Source: Mycobacterium botniense (GTDB lineage Bacteria; Actinomycetota; Actinomycetes; Mycobacteriales; Mycobacteriaceae). From it: DNA of 64,000 bases. The notes beneath the pieces are model-generated. The model did not search any database. It was not told the DNA's origin and saw only the letters and a list, made by a program, of their open reading frames with translations. Positions 18,488-28,014 of the stretch are shown one piece after another (the stretch's first letter is position 1; the number at the start of each line of letters is the position of its first letter). The position numbers and the translations under genes are program-made. The stretch lies in the NCBI RefSeq assembly GCF_010723305.1, contig NZ_BLKW01000002.1:1798001-1862000 (forward strand), in the 5' to 3' direction.

Positions 18488-20194
18488 ATGAACATCCAAT
18501 CCGCCCCTGAGGGACTGACCGACGGTTTCCATCTGGTAGTGGACGCCCTGAAGCTCAACGGGATCGACACCATCTACGGTCTGGTCGGTATTCCCATCAC
18601 CGACCTTGCCCGAGTCGCACAGGCATCGGGTATCCGCTTCATCGGATTTCGTCACGAAACCTCAGCCGGGAACGCCGCGGCCGCCGCCGGGTTTCTCACC
18701 CGAAAGCCCGGCATCTGTTTGACAGTGTCGGCCCCGGGTTTCCTCAACGGGCTGGTCGCGCTGGCGAACGCAACAACGAACTGTTTTCCGATGATCCAGA
18801 TCTCAGGATCCAGCGAGCGCGCACTCGTGGATCTCCAGCGCGGCGCCTATGAGGAACTCGACCAACTGAGTGCGGCGCGGCCGTTCGCAAAAGCAGCGTA
18901 CCGAATCTCCCGTGCGGAAGACATCGGACTCGGCGTCGCGCGCGCCATCCGCGCCGCGGTGTCGGGCCGGCCGGGTGGGGTGTACCTCGATATCCCCGGT
19001 GCCGTGCTCGCTCAGGCCCTCGACGCGACCGCCGCGGCCAGCACCCTGTGGCGGGTCGTCGACCCTGCTCCCCGGCAGCTCCCCGCACCCGAGGCGGTTG
19101 AGCGGGCGCTGGACTTACTGGCCACCGCGCGCCGGCCGCTGATTGTGCTCGGCAAAGGCGCCGCCTATGCCCAGGCGGACACCGTGATCCGGCGTTTCGT
19201 GGAGACTACCCGAATCCCCTTCTTGCCGATGTCGATGGCGAAGGGCCTCGTGCCGGACACACACCCGCAGTCGGTTGCGGCTGCCCGGTCGCTGGCGCTG
19301 AGCCGCGCGGACGTGGTCATGTTGATCGGCGCGCGATTGAACTGGCTGTTAGGCAATGGTGAATCACCACCGTGGTCTGCCGACGTGAAATTCGTCCAGG
19401 TGGACGTTCAAACGTGCGAATTCGACAGCAACCGGCCGATCGCCGCGCCGCTGGCCGGCGATATCGGCTCGGTGCTGTCGGTGCTCCTGGACCGCATCAT
19501 CACCCAGCCGCTCGCCGTGCCGACGGCGTGGACTGATGAACTCGCCGAGCGCAAAGCTCGCAACGATACCGCAATGCGTGAACGCCTCGCGGAGGATGCG
19601 CATCCGATGCGGTTTTACAGCGCGCTGCGGGTGATTCGCGAGGTGCTGGCGCAGCACCCCGAGGTCTATGTGGTCAACGAGGGCGCTAACGCCCTAGATA
19701 TCGCCCGCAACGTCATCGATATGCAGATGCCGCGGCATCGCCTAGACAGCGGAACCTGGGGTGTCATGGGTATCGGCATGGGCTACGCCATCGCGGCGGC
19801 GATCGAGACCGGACAGCCGGTGATTGCGATTGAAGGTGACAGCGCGTTCGGCTTCAGCGGGATGGAATTCGAAACGATATGTCGCTATCGGCTCCCGATT
19901 ACCGTTGTCGTCCTCAACAACGGCGGCGTCTACCGCGGCGACGAGGTCGCGGCCAGCGGAACGGATCCGGCACCCACCGTACTGAGCGCGCATGCGCATC
20001 ACGAAAAGATCGCAGAGGCGTTTGGCGGCAAGGGGTATCATGTCATCACTCCCGTTCAATTGGAGTCTGCTCTCGTCGACGCGTTAGCATCGGGGACGCC
20101 GGCGATTATCGATTGTGTACTCGATCCCGCCGCCGGCGTGGAAAGCGGACATCTGACGGCGCTGAACCCGAAAAGCGCGGCTGCCGGCGGCTAA
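18488..20194 (+). CDS. oxcA: Thiamine-diphosphate-dependent oxalyl-CoA decarboxylase
   Basis: 568 residues, full length for the family. The N-terminal ThDP-PYR domain has the catalytic Glu region FRHETSAGNAAAAAG near residues 55-70. The C-terminal domain has the ThDP motif beginning GDSAFGFSG near 450 and ending VVVLNNGG. This matches OxcA (Rv0118c-like), which converts oxalyl-CoA to formyl-CoA and CO2. The facing fadD7 would supply oxalyl-CoA. The AGGAG 6 bases before the ATG lies at the junction with the IS110 element, so the native promoter is probably displaced. Confidence 0.88.
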   Translation: MNIQSAPEGLTDGFHLVVDALKLNGIDTIYGLVGIPITDLARVAQASGIRFIGFRHETSAGNAAAAAGFLTRKPGICLTVSAPGFLNGLVALANATTNCFPMIQISGSSERALVDLQRGAYEELDQLSAARPFAKAAYRISRAEDIGLGVARAIRAAVSGRPGGVYLDIPGAVLAQALDATAAASTLWRVVDPAPRQLPAPEAVERALDLLATARRPLIVLGKGAAYAQADTVIRRFVETTRIPFLPMSMAKGLVPDTHPQSVAAARSLALSRADVVMLIGARLNWLLGNGESPPWSADVKFVQVDVQTCEFDSNRPIAAPLAGDIGSVLSVLLDRIITQPLAVPTAWTDELAERKARNDTAMRERLAEDAHPMRFYSALRVIREVLAQHPEVYVVNEGANALDIARNVIDMQMPRHRLDSGTWGVMGIGMGYAIAAAIETGQPVIAIEGDSAFGFSGMEFETICRYRLPITVVVLNNGGVYRGDEVAASGTDPAPTVLSAHAHHEKIAEAFGGKGYHVITPVQLESALVDALASGTPAIIDCVLDPAAGVESGHLTALNPKSAAAGG

Positions 20195-20233
20195 TTTCTG
20201 CGGGAGCAGAGTTATCGCGGGCAGGCGCTGAGG

Positions 20234-21445
20234 TTATCGCAACGGCAAACCGGTGATCGCCCTGCTGATAACCAGCCGTTGAATTTCGCTGGTACCTTCA
20301 AAGATCGTGAAGATCTTGGCATCTCGGCGCATACGCTCAACCGGGTAGTCACGCGTGTAGCCATTACCACCAAGGATTTGCAGCGCTTCGTCGGTGACGT
20401 AGACGGCGGTCTCGCTGGCGACCAGCTTAGCCATCGATCCCTCGGCGGCCAGGAAAGGTTTGTTATGGCGAGCCATCCACCCGGCGCGCCACACCAGTAG
20501 CCGCGACGCGTCAATCCGGGCTTTCATGTCCGCCAGTTTGAACCCGATCGCCTGGAAATCCCCGATTTTGCGGCCGAACTGCTCACGTTGTTGCGCGTAG
20601 TCCAAGGCATACTCGTAGGCGGCGCGCGCAACCCCCAACGCCATTGCGCCCACAGTAGGTCGGGTCCGCTCGAATGTTGCCAATGCTTCGTGGCTACTGG
20701 TGCTTTTCCCCTCCCTGGCGCGTGCGATCCGTTCGTCGAACTTGTCCTTCCCCCCGACGATCAACCTTCCGGGAATCCGGACATCCTCCAAAACCACCTC
20801 GGCGGTGTGCGAAGCCCGGATACCGTGCTTGTGAAATTTCTGTCCCTGCTGAAACCCCTGCGTATCCGGCGGGATGATGAACATGGCCTGTCCCCGCGAT
20901 CCCAGATCCGGATACACCGACGCCACGACGATGTGCACGTTGGCGATACCGCCGTTGGTGGCCCAGGTTTTCGTGCCGTTAAGAATCCACTCGTCACTCG
21001 CCTCGTCATAGCGCGCCCGGGTCGCGATTGCGCCGACATCCGAGCCCGCGTCCGGCTCCGACGAACAAAATGAGCCCAGCTTGGGATCATCGACGGTGCC
21101 GAACATCTGCGGCAGCCACTCGCCGAGCTGCTCGCGTGTGCCGTTCGCGGCCAGCGCCGCTGCGGCCAGTCCGGTGCCCAGAATCGACAGGGCGATTCCA
21201 GCATCACCCCAGAACATCTCCTCGAAGACCGTCAGCATGCCCAGGCCGGTCGGCTCGGCGGCTTGGGTTGAGAACAAGTCGATCGAGTAAAGCCCGACCT
21301 TGGCCGCTTCCTGGATAATCGGCCACGGGGTCTCCTCACGCTCATCCCACTCTGCGGCTGCCGGTCGGATCACGTCGGCGGCGAACTCATGGACCCAGTC
21401 GCGCACGTGTATGACGTCGTCGGAGAGTTCGAGCGAGAACGACAT
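20234..21445 (-). CDS. Acyl-CoA dehydrogenase (FadE type)
   Basis: 403 residues from the ATG at 21445, preceded by AAAGGA; the frame is open for another 53 codons upstream, but that part is unlike the family. Acyl-CoA dehydrogenase signatures are clear: CSSEPDAGSDVGAIATRA near residue 130, QQREQFGRKIGDFQAI near 280, and FEGTSEIQRLVISRA near the end, whose Glu is the usual catalytic base. The FAD enzyme forms a 2,3-double bond in an acyl-CoA thioester. It is convergent with oxcA. It may act in the same organic-acid pathway, but this is not shown. Confidence 0.9.
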   Translation of the reverse strand: MSFSLELSDDVIHVRDWVHEFAADVIRPAAAEWDEREETPWPIIQEAAKVGLYSIDLFSTQAAEPTGLGMLTVFEEMFWGDAGIALSILGTGLAAAALAANGTREQLGEWLPQMFGTVDDPKLGSFCSSEPDAGSDVGAIATRARYDEASDEWILNGTKTWATNGGIANVHIVVASVYPDLGSRGQAMFIIPPDTQGFQQGQKFHKHGIRASHTAEVVLEDVRIPGRLIVGGKDKFDERIARAREGKSTSSHEALATFERTRPTVGAMALGVARAAYEYALDYAQQREQFGRKIGDFQAIGFKLADMKARIDASRLLVWRAGWMARHNKPFLAAEGSMAKLVASETAVYVTDEALQILGGNGYTRDYPVERMRRDAKIFTIFEGTSEIQRLVISRAITGLPLR

Positions 21446-21649
21446 CGCTATGATCCTTTCGACTGTGGTGGGTGGCACCATGTTGTCGGGCCAGAGGTTG
21501 GGACGCGTGACGCCGAGCAGGTTTAACGGCTCGTCGCGGTCGGGTTCACCGCACACCATCCAAGTCAGATAGCCGTCCACGTCTGGTGAACGGTGGTACA
21601 CCATAGCAGCAAAGCGGCGTTTCGGTCTCGCGTCAGGGCGACGCGACCG

Positions 21650-22576
21650 TCAGGCAGCGACCAGCAGCGGCGCGATCCAGCTCAACTCCGCGGGTAGTTG
21701 CGCACTCCAGAACGACGGATCGTGTCCGCCCGGTGAGAAACCACCCGAGGGCGGATGGGGTAGCTGAGCGGTGAACTGCCGGGTGGCGTCGTAGAACGGA
21801 TCGCTAGTGCCGCAGTCCACCCGGATAGGGATTGACGCCAGAGTTGGCAGCCCGAAGACCGAATTCGCTGCCCAGTCGTCGGGGCCGTCGAAGGCGCCCG
21901 GCGCGGCGGCGCCGGGCGCCAGCCACAGTGCCGGGCTGACCGCGCAGATTGCTGCGGTACGCGCCGGCCCCAGCCTCCCGCCCAGCAGCAATGCGCCGTA
22001 GCCGCCCATCGACCAGCCCAGAAACGCCACCCGCGAAGTGTCCAGGCCCTGATCGTCAAGCATCGGGATGAGCTCGTTGAGCACCATGGCCCCGGAATCC
22101 TCGCCAGACGACCTTTTGTGCCAGTAACTTCCGCCACCATCGACAGCGACGACTGCGAAGGGTGGCAACCCGGCGGTAACAGCTTGCGCCAAACCCTGTT
22201 CGACGCCGCCGGCCATCACCGTGGCCGCATCAGAGCCTTTGCCGTGGAGGGCGATGAGCGGCCGCAGGGCTTGGGTCTGGCCAGGCGGGCGGGCGATCGC
22301 CCAGTTCGTCATCTTCCCCCCGCGCGCTGCCGACACGAACGACCCTGTGGACATTGTCGGTGCAGCCGCCGGCGCGCGTGGCGGCTGCACCGGTGCCCGG
22401 GGTTGCTGACCTGGCGCCCACGCGGCGCCACTGCCGGTCATCGAGACCGAAACGGCCCGCGAACGACGAGGACACAAGAGTTTCTCGAGCGCGTCCGCGC
22501 CTACTGCACCTGCGGCCACACTGGCACCAAGGCGCAGCAGTGCACGCCGGGTGACGTCGGGCATGCGGGCTATCAT
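21650..22576 (-). CDS. Exported alpha/beta-hydrolase (esterase)
   Basis: 308 residues from the ATG at 22576; the ATG at 22564 (MPDVTRRALLRLG) is equally possible. RRALLRLGASVAAGAVG is a signal of the twin-arginine kind. A proline/alanine-rich linker follows. The hydrolase core has the GWSMGG nucleophile elbow (Ser), an Asp in CGTSDPFY and a His in GGHDPSFW, completing the triad. It corresponds to Rv0774c, reported as an esterase. It probably acts outside the membrane on a lipid or ester. It is divergent from the TetR gene at 22638, which may control it. Confidence 0.8.
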   Translation of the reverse strand: MIARMPDVTRRALLRLGASVAAGAVGADALEKLLCPRRSRAVSVSMTGSGAAWAPGQQPRAPVQPPRAPAAAPTMSTGSFVSAARGGKMTNWAIARPPGQTQALRPLIALHGKGSDAATVMAGGVEQGLAQAVTAGLPPFAVVAVDGGGSYWHKRSSGEDSGAMVLNELIPMLDDQGLDTSRVAFLGWSMGGYGALLLGGRLGPARTAAICAVSPALWLAPGAAAPGAFDGPDDWAANSVFGLPTLASIPIRVDCGTSDPFYDATRQFTAQLPHPPSGGFSPGGHDPSFWSAQLPAELSWIAPLLVAA

Positions 22577-22637
22577 GCCAGAGGCGTTTGCCCGAAAGGG
22601 CAATGTGGTGCCAACCTGGCTGGCAGCATGACTAAGA

Positions 22638-23258
22638 GTGACGGCAGCAGTTACCCCCAAGGGAGAACGTCGGCGGTACGCGCTGGTGAGTGCTGCCGCT
22701 GAGCTGCTGTGCGAGGGCGGGTTGACGGCGGTGCGTCACCGGGCAGTTGCTCGCCGGGCGGGTCTGCCGCTCGCATCGACCACCTACTATTTCTCCTCGC
22801 TCGATGACCTCATCGCAGGGGCGGTCGAGCATATCGGGATGTTGGAGGTCGCCCAGCTGCGGGCCCGGGTCGCAAGCCTGTCGCGGCGCCGCCGCGGGCC
22901 CGAGACAACTGCTGAAGTGCTCGTCGACCTGCTCGTCGGCGACAGATCCGGGTCACACCTCACCGAGCAGTTGCTCTCGCGTTACGAGCGTTATATTGCC
23001 TGCGCGCGACTGCCTGCGCTACGCGAGATTCAACGGCGAAATCTGCGTCAGCGTGCCGCAGCTGCCGCCGAGGCGATTGAGCGGTCCGGGCGGTTCGCCC
23101 AGATCGAACTGGTCTCCGCATTGGTCTGCGCAGTCGACGGTGCGGTGGTTTCTGCGCTGGTCGACGATTGGCGGGATCCGCGTGCCGCCGCGCAGGCGAC
23201 CCTGGTGGACATCATCGACGTGCTGGCACCCGTCGACCAGGGAACGGCGCGTGTGTGA
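22638..23258 (+). CDS. TetR-family transcriptional regulator
   Basis: 206 residues from GTG (MTAAVTPKGERRRYALVSAA). The HTH occupies about residues 10-55, including LTAVRHRAVARRAGLPLAST and TYYFSS. The ligand domain is helical. It corresponds to Rv0775 and is divergent from the esterase with about 60 bases between the starts, so that gene is the obvious candidate target. Its 3' end overlaps the convergent DUF429 gene by 47 bases. Confidence 0.88.
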   Translation: MTAAVTPKGERRRYALVSAAAELLCEGGLTAVRHRAVARRAGLPLASTTYYFSSLDDLIAGAVEHIGMLEVAQLRARVASLSRRRRGPETTAEVLVDLLVGDRSGSHLTEQLLSRYERYIACARLPALREIQRRNLRQRAAAAAEAIERSGRFAQIELVSALVCAVDGAVVSALVDDWRDPRAAAQATLVDIIDVLAPVDQGTARV

Positions 23259-24015
23259 CTCGCCGGGGTAGCTTCGCGGGAGCCACCAAATCCGGTGGAA
23301 GCGCGGGTGTCACGATGTAGCCGCTGGCGAGGTCCCCGTAGGTGCTGACGCTGGCCGGGCGGCGCTGCGCGTACAAGGCCACATATGCGCAGAGCACAGC
23401 ATCGACCGGATCCTCCACGCGGCGCAGATCGCTTTTGCGCCGGGCGGTTTCGGCCTGTCGGCGCAAGACGTCCCAGTCCTCGGTCACCCGCAGCGGCACG
23501 GCTGCCGTCGCGAGCCTCTCGATCTCGTCCATCAGCCGCAGCAGCTCGGACTTGAGCTGTTCGAAGCTGCGGCCCGTCTTGGCCTTGTACTTCAGCGTGT
23601 GTTCCAGGCGAAACAGCGCGACGGCCGCTGGGTGCGGGTAAACCTCGATCGCGCGGCGCCGGGCTGATGATCGCGGATCTATGTCGAGATCGAGCGCAGC
23701 GGCCAGCCGGCCGCCGCGGGGACCTGCTGCAAACTCGGGCCGTGCCGTGTTGGTGGGATGCGCACCGGCCTCAAACCTCCGGAAGTCGCGATTTAGCGCG
23801 ATCTCAGCCGGTCGCGGGCCGGACCGGTTGGTCACCACCAGCGGCGCATCGATGGCTACCAGACAATCACCTTGTACATAGGGCCCTATGGCCGCCACCA
23901 CCGCCGCATCGTCGCGTGCGCTGCCGACGCGCTTCAGGCGTCCTCGAGCGTCGAGTACTGCGATACCGCTCGGATTGCGCTCGCCCCAGGCGAGATCCAC
24001 GCCGACGAAGTACAT
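23212..24015 (-). CDS. DUF429 protein, predicted RNase H-like fold
   Basis: 267 residues. The N-terminal YFVGVDLAWGERNPSGIAVL, with an early acidic residue, is typical of DUF429, a family with a predicted RNase H-like fold and no settled function. Further acidic residues occur in VAIDAPLV near 58 and VEDPVDAVLCAYVAL near 220. It corresponds to Rv0776c. It is divergent from purB with 40 bases between the starts, and its end overlaps the TetR gene. Confidence 0.8.
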   Translation of the reverse strand: MYFVGVDLAWGERNPSGIAVLDARGRLKRVGSARDDAAVVAAIGPYVQGDCLVAIDAPLVVTNRSGPRPAEIALNRDFRRFEAGAHPTNTARPEFAAGPRGGRLAAALDLDIDPRSSARRRAIEVYPHPAAVALFRLEHTLKYKAKTGRSFEQLKSELLRLMDEIERLATAAVPLRVTEDWDVLRRQAETARRKSDLRRVEDPVDAVLCAYVALYAQRRPASVSTYGDLASGYIVTPALPPDLVAPAKLPRRVTHAPFPGRRVPARR

Positions 24016-24055
24016 TCATCTAGCTTGCGGCATCACAACCGTAAGCTGTGTCGTT

Positions 24056-25483
24056 GTGAGCATTCCCAACGTGCTGGCCGACCGTTATGCCAGCGCGGCG
24101 ATGGTGGCCATCTGGTCACCCCGGGCCAAGGTGATCGCGGAGCGGCGGCTGTGGCTGGCGGTGCTGCGCGCACAGGCGGAATTGGGTGTCCCCATTGCTC
24201 CGGATGCCCCGAGCGTCATCGCCGACTACGAACGCGTGCTCGAAGATGTCAACCTGGATTCGATCGCCGCGCGGGAGCGGGCGTTGCGCCACGATGTCAA
24301 GGCCCGCATCGAGGAATTCAACGCACTGGCCGGCCACGAGCAGATCCACAAAGGCCTGACCAGTCGTGACCTCACCGAGAACGTTGAGCAGATGCAGATC
24401 CACCGGTCGCTGGAGCTGGTGTTCGGGCACGCGGTGGCGGTGCTGGCCCGGCTGGCCGAGCGGGCGGTCGCCTACCGCGATGTGGTGATGGCCGGGCGCA
24501 GCCACAATGTCGCCGCTCAGGCCACCACACTGGGCAAGCGGTTCGCCTCGACGGCACAGGAGATGCTGATCGCGCTGAACCGGCTGCGTGAGTTGATCGA
24601 CCGCTACCCGCTGCGCGGTATCAAGGGTCCGGTGGGCACCGCCCAGGACATGCTTGACCTGTTCGGCGGAGACGCGACCAAACTGGCACGCCTTGAGCAG
24701 CGTGTTGCCGAATTCCTTGGTTTCACAAAGGTTTTGACTAGTGTCGGCCAAGTCTACCCGCGCTCGCTGGACTACGACGTGGTGTCTGCGCTGGTCCAGC
24801 TGGGCGCTGGACCGTCGTCGTTGGCGCACACCATCCGGCTGATGGCCGGCCATGAGCTGGTCACCGAGGGTTTCGCGCCGGGACAGGTCGGCTCCTCGGC
24901 CATGCCGCACAAGATGAACACCCGCAGCTGCGAACGGGTCAACGGACTGCAGGTGGTATTGCGCGGCTATGCCGCGATGCTGGCCGAGCTGGCCGGTGCC
25001 CAGTGGAACGAAGGTGACGTGTCATGTTCGGTGGTACGCCGAGTGGCGTTGCCGGACAGCTTCTTCGCCGTCGACGGCCAGATCGAGACGTTTTTGACCG
25101 TGCTCGACGAGTTCGGCGCTTACCCGGCGGTGATCGACCGCGAGCTGGATCGCTATCTGCCGTTCCTGGCCACGACGAAGGTCTTAATCGCGGCGGTGCG
25201 CGCTGGGATGGGCCGAGAAGCCGCGCACGAGGTGATACGTGAACACGCGATAGCAGCGGCGCTTGCGATGCGGGAAAAAGGCGGCGAACCGGACCTGGTG
25301 GAGCGGCTGGCCGCCGACGCGCGGCTGCCGCTGGACCGGGCGGCGCTGGACGCCGTGCTGACCGACAGGCAGGCGTTCACGGGGGCCGCCGGGGATCAGG
25401 TCGATCAGGTGGTCGCAGCGGTAGATGCGCTAGTCGGGCGCTACCCGGAAGCGGCGAAATACACCCCGGGTGCGATCCTGTAG
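24056..25483 (+). CDS. purB: Adenylosuccinate lyase
   Basis: 475 residues from the GTG at 24056 ([13 protein letters not shown]); the frame is open upstream to 23888, but that overlaps DUF429 on the other strand. The fumarase/aspartase-superfamily signature [13 protein letters not shown] lies near residue 283. It cleaves SAICAR to AICAR and adenylosuccinate to AMP. Length agrees with mycobacterial PurB (about 472). cyp126 starts 4 bases after the stop. Confidence 0.95.
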   Translation: MSIPNVLADRYASAAMVAIWSPRAKVIAERRLWLAVLRAQAELGVPIAPDAPSVIADYERVLEDVNLDSIAARERALRHDVKARIEEFNALAGHEQIHKGLTSRDLTENVEQMQIHRSLELVFGHAVAVLARLAERAVAYRDVVMAGRSHNVAAQATTLGKRFASTAQEMLIALNRLRELIDRYPLRGIKGPVGTAQDMLDLFGGDATKLARLEQRVAEFLGFTKVLTSVGQVYPRSLDYDVVSALVQLGAGPSSLAHTIRLMAGHELVTEGFAPGQVGSSAMPHKMNTRSCERVNGLQVVLRGYAAMLAELAGAQWNEGDVSCSVVRRVALPDSFFAVDGQIETFLTVLDEFGAYPAVIDRELDRYLPFLATTKVLIAAVRAGMGREAAHEVIREHAIAAALAMREKGGEPDLVERLAADARLPLDRAALDAVLTDRQAFTGAAGDQVDQVVAAVDALVGRYPEAAKYTPGAIL

Positions 25484-25487
25484 GGCC

Positions 25488-26735
25488 ATGAGCGCCCCTG
25501 CCGTCCTTTCCGGGATCGATTTCACCGATCTGAACAACTTCGCCAACGGGTTCCCGCATGAGTTGTTCGCCCTGCACCGCCGCGTCGCCCCGGTGTTTTG
25601 GCATGCGCCCACCGAGCACACCCCCGACGCGGAAGGTTTCTGGTCGGTGGCCACCTACGCCGAAACCCTTGCGGTGCTGCGTGATCCGCTGACATTCTCG
25701 TCGGTGACCGGTGGTAAGCGGCCCTTCGGCGGCACGGTGCTGCAGGATCTGCCCATCGCGGGTCAGGTGCTCAACATGATGGACGACCCGAGGCACACCA
25801 AGATTCGGCGGTTGGTGAGCTCCGGCCTGACCCCGAGGATGATCCGCCGCGTCGAAGACGATCTGCGTGCACGGGCCCGTCGGCTGCTCGACGGGGTCCG
25901 ATCAGGCGTCGCATTTGACTTCGTGGTCGACATCGCCGCCGAACTTCCCATGCAGATGATCTGTATTCTGCTCGGCGTCCCCGAGGCGGATCGGCACTGG
26001 TTGTTCCAGGCTGTGGAGCCGGGGTTTGATTTCGGTGCCTCCCGAACGGCGTCGATGCCGACGCTAAATGTCGAGGACGCCGGGTCGCGAATATACGCCT
26101 ACGGGTTGGAGCTGATCGCCCGCAAGCGGGCAGAACCAGCCGACGACATGCTCTCTACGGTTGCCAACGCCACCATCGACGATCCCGACGCGCCGTCACT
26201 CTCCGACGCCGAGTTGTATCTGTTCTTCCATCTGCTGTTCAGCGCCGGCGCTGAGACCACCCGCAATGCGATTGCCGGCGGCCTCTTGGCCCTGGCGGAA
26301 CACCCTGAGCAGTGGCGCCGGTTGCGGGGTGATTTCAGCGTGCTGCCCACAGCGATCGAGGAGATCGTGCGATGGACGTCGCCGTCGCCGTCCAAGCGGC
26401 GCACCGCCACCCGCGCGGTCAGCTTGGGCGGTCAGCCGATCGAGGCTGGCCAGAAGGTGCTGGTGTGGGAGGGTTCGGCGAACCGCGATGCCGATGTCTT
26501 CGACCATCCCGACGAATTCGACGTTCTCCGAAAGCCCAATCCACACCTAGGTTTCGGTCAAGGGGTGCATTACTGCCTGGGCGCCAATCTAGCGCGGCTG
26601 GAACTGCGGGTGCTCTTCGGGGAACTGCTGTCGCGTTTCGAGGACGTCCGGGTCGTGGCGCCCGTCGACTGGACCCGCAGTAACCGGCATACCGGCATCC
26701 GACATCTGATCGTGGAATTGCGTGATCGGCCGTGA
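25488..26735 (+). CDS. cyp126: Cytochrome P450, CYP126 family
   Basis: 415 residues from the ATG at 25488. Heme motif [17 protein letters not shown] with Cys363, I-helix [14 protein letters not shown] and ExxR EEIVRW are present. Position directly after purB matches Rv0778 (CYP126). The physiological substrate is unknown and no ferredoxin lies nearby. Its stop overlaps the next gene by 4 bases (GTGA), which couples it to a membrane transporter. Confidence 0.93.
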   Translation: MSAPAVLSGIDFTDLNNFANGFPHELFALHRRVAPVFWHAPTEHTPDAEGFWSVATYAETLAVLRDPLTFSSVTGGKRPFGGTVLQDLPIAGQVLNMMDDPRHTKIRRLVSSGLTPRMIRRVEDDLRARARRLLDGVRSGVAFDFVVDIAAELPMQMICILLGVPEADRHWLFQAVEPGFDFGASRTASMPTLNVEDAGSRIYAYGLELIARKRAEPADDMLSTVANATIDDPDAPSLSDAELYLFFHLLFSAGAETTRNAIAGGLLALAEHPEQWRRLRGDFSVLPTAIEEIVRWTSPSPSKRRTATRAVSLGGQPIEAGQKVLVWEGSANRDADVFDHPDEFDVLRKPNPHLGFGQGVHYCLGANLARLELRVLFGELLSRFEDVRVVAPVDWTRSNRHTGIRHLIVELRDRP

Positions 26736-27730
26736 CCATGCGGCTCAGCGCCATCGAGCCGACACCCGATGCGTTCGCCGCGGTGATGGCGACCGGAATC
26801 TTATCGATCGCCGCCCGCAACCACCAGTACGCAAGGATCAGCGAAACACTCGATGTTCTGGCGGTGTTCGCTTTTTCGGTTCTGCTTGCCCCAGTGGCCG
26901 CTGCCGCCGTCAGACGCCGGGTCGCCCCTTGGGATCTAGAAGATCCTGACGTGACGCTGCGGCTTTTTACGTTCGTCGCCGCGTGTGCGGTGCTGAGCAG
27001 TCGGGTGGCCTCCCATCCGATGGCCGCTGGCATCCTCGGCGCATCAGCGCTGGCGTCTTGGCTGTGGTTGGGCGTGCTCACCGTGCGGAACATATCGGCT
27101 CGCCCGTGGCCGGTGCTGCGCGATCATGTGCATGGTGCATGGGAACTGGCCAGCGTCGGCACATCGGGGTTGGTGATCATGGTGATGCTGCTCGCAGAGC
27201 ACTCCGGACGCCGCTGGTGGCTGGTGGCCGCGGTGCCGCTCTGGGTGGCGGCGATTGGGCTGTATGGGCTGATGACGTGGCTGATCCTGTGGCGCGCGTT
27301 AGCAGAGCGACAGGATCGCGACGGATTCGAACCGGATAGCTGGATCCTGATGGGTGCGCTGGCCATCGTGACCCTGGCCGGTGATTACCTTCACCAACTG
27401 GCCCGCGGCTGGCTGGCCGGGGGCATTCGCGCGGTCACCCAGGTGACCTGGCTGGCGGCCACGCTATGGATACCGCTGCTCGTCTACTTCGGCCTGCGGC
27501 GCATCAGCCGGCGGCCTGCGGTGCTGCAGTTTGCCGGTGTGTGGTGGGCGATGGTGTTCCCGCTCGGCATGTACTCTGCGGCGACCTACGCCATGTCTGT
27601 CGAGCTCGGCGTGCGGTCACTGCAGACGGTGTCGCTGGTGTTCTTCTGGGATGGGCTGGCGTTGTGGCTGATCGTGGCTGCTGCCGGACTGCAGCGGTTG
27701 TGGTGCGTGGCGGCCCGCTCGAGGACATGA
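26732..27730 (+). CDS. TDT/SLAC1-type membrane channel (TehA-like)
   Basis: 332 residues with about ten hydrophobic segments. The opening [17 protein letters not shown] is characteristic of the tellurite-resistance/dicarboxylate transporter (TDT) and SLAC1 anion-channel family. Substrates in the family include C4-dicarboxylates, sulfite and anions; none can be assigned here. GTG is taken as the start because it overlaps the cyp126 stop, and an ATG lies two codons later. From memory it is not part of the M. tuberculosis order at this locus, so it may be an insertion or a loss there. Confidence 0.8.
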   Translation: MTMRLSAIEPTPDAFAAVMATGILSIAARNHQYARISETLDVLAVFAFSVLLAPVAAAAVRRRVAPWDLEDPDVTLRLFTFVAACAVLSSRVASHPMAAGILGASALASWLWLGVLTVRNISARPWPVLRDHVHGAWELASVGTSGLVIMVMLLAEHSGRRWWLVAAVPLWVAAIGLYGLMTWLILWRALAERQDRDGFEPDSWILMGALAIVTLAGDYLHQLARGWLAGGIRAVTQVTWLAATLWIPLLVYFGLRRISRRPAVLQFAGVWWAMVFPLGMYSAATYAMSVELGVRSLQTVSLVFFWDGLALWLIVAAAGLQRLWCVAARSRT

Positions 27731-28014
27731 GCGCAGAAATTCGCTGAGGCATCATTCGACACAGTCGCCTCTTGCGTCGCTAGATGAGCGATGAGTACCC
27801 CCGCCAACTCGATATCGTATTGGATATCACACTGCCATGACGCTCCAGAGCGCCTCGTGGCGTTCTGTGAGCACGCACGCCGAGCAGAAACTCGCGTCGG
27901 GTAGGGATGAACCCTGTGATATCGCATGTGCCATCGTTCTCGGCGGCATGTCATACCCACTATCGCGTTGCGGGTGTGCCTGGTGACACAGATGGGGAAC
28001 GGCTATTTGGCGCC
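27731..28014. other. Intergenic region with GATATC repeat
   Basis: 284 bases between the TDT channel and the convergent membrane-protein gene. No gene is supported. GATATC at 27811-27816 and again at 27823-27828, spaced by 6, forms a palindrome that could be an operator. A 49-codon frame begins at 27837 (MTLQSASWRSVS) but has no recognisable similarity. Confidence 0.4.

Noticed and set aside
23888-24055. Upstream extension of purB by 56 codons
   Set aside because: It runs antisense through DUF429 and its start, while the GTG at 24056 gives the family N-terminus and length.
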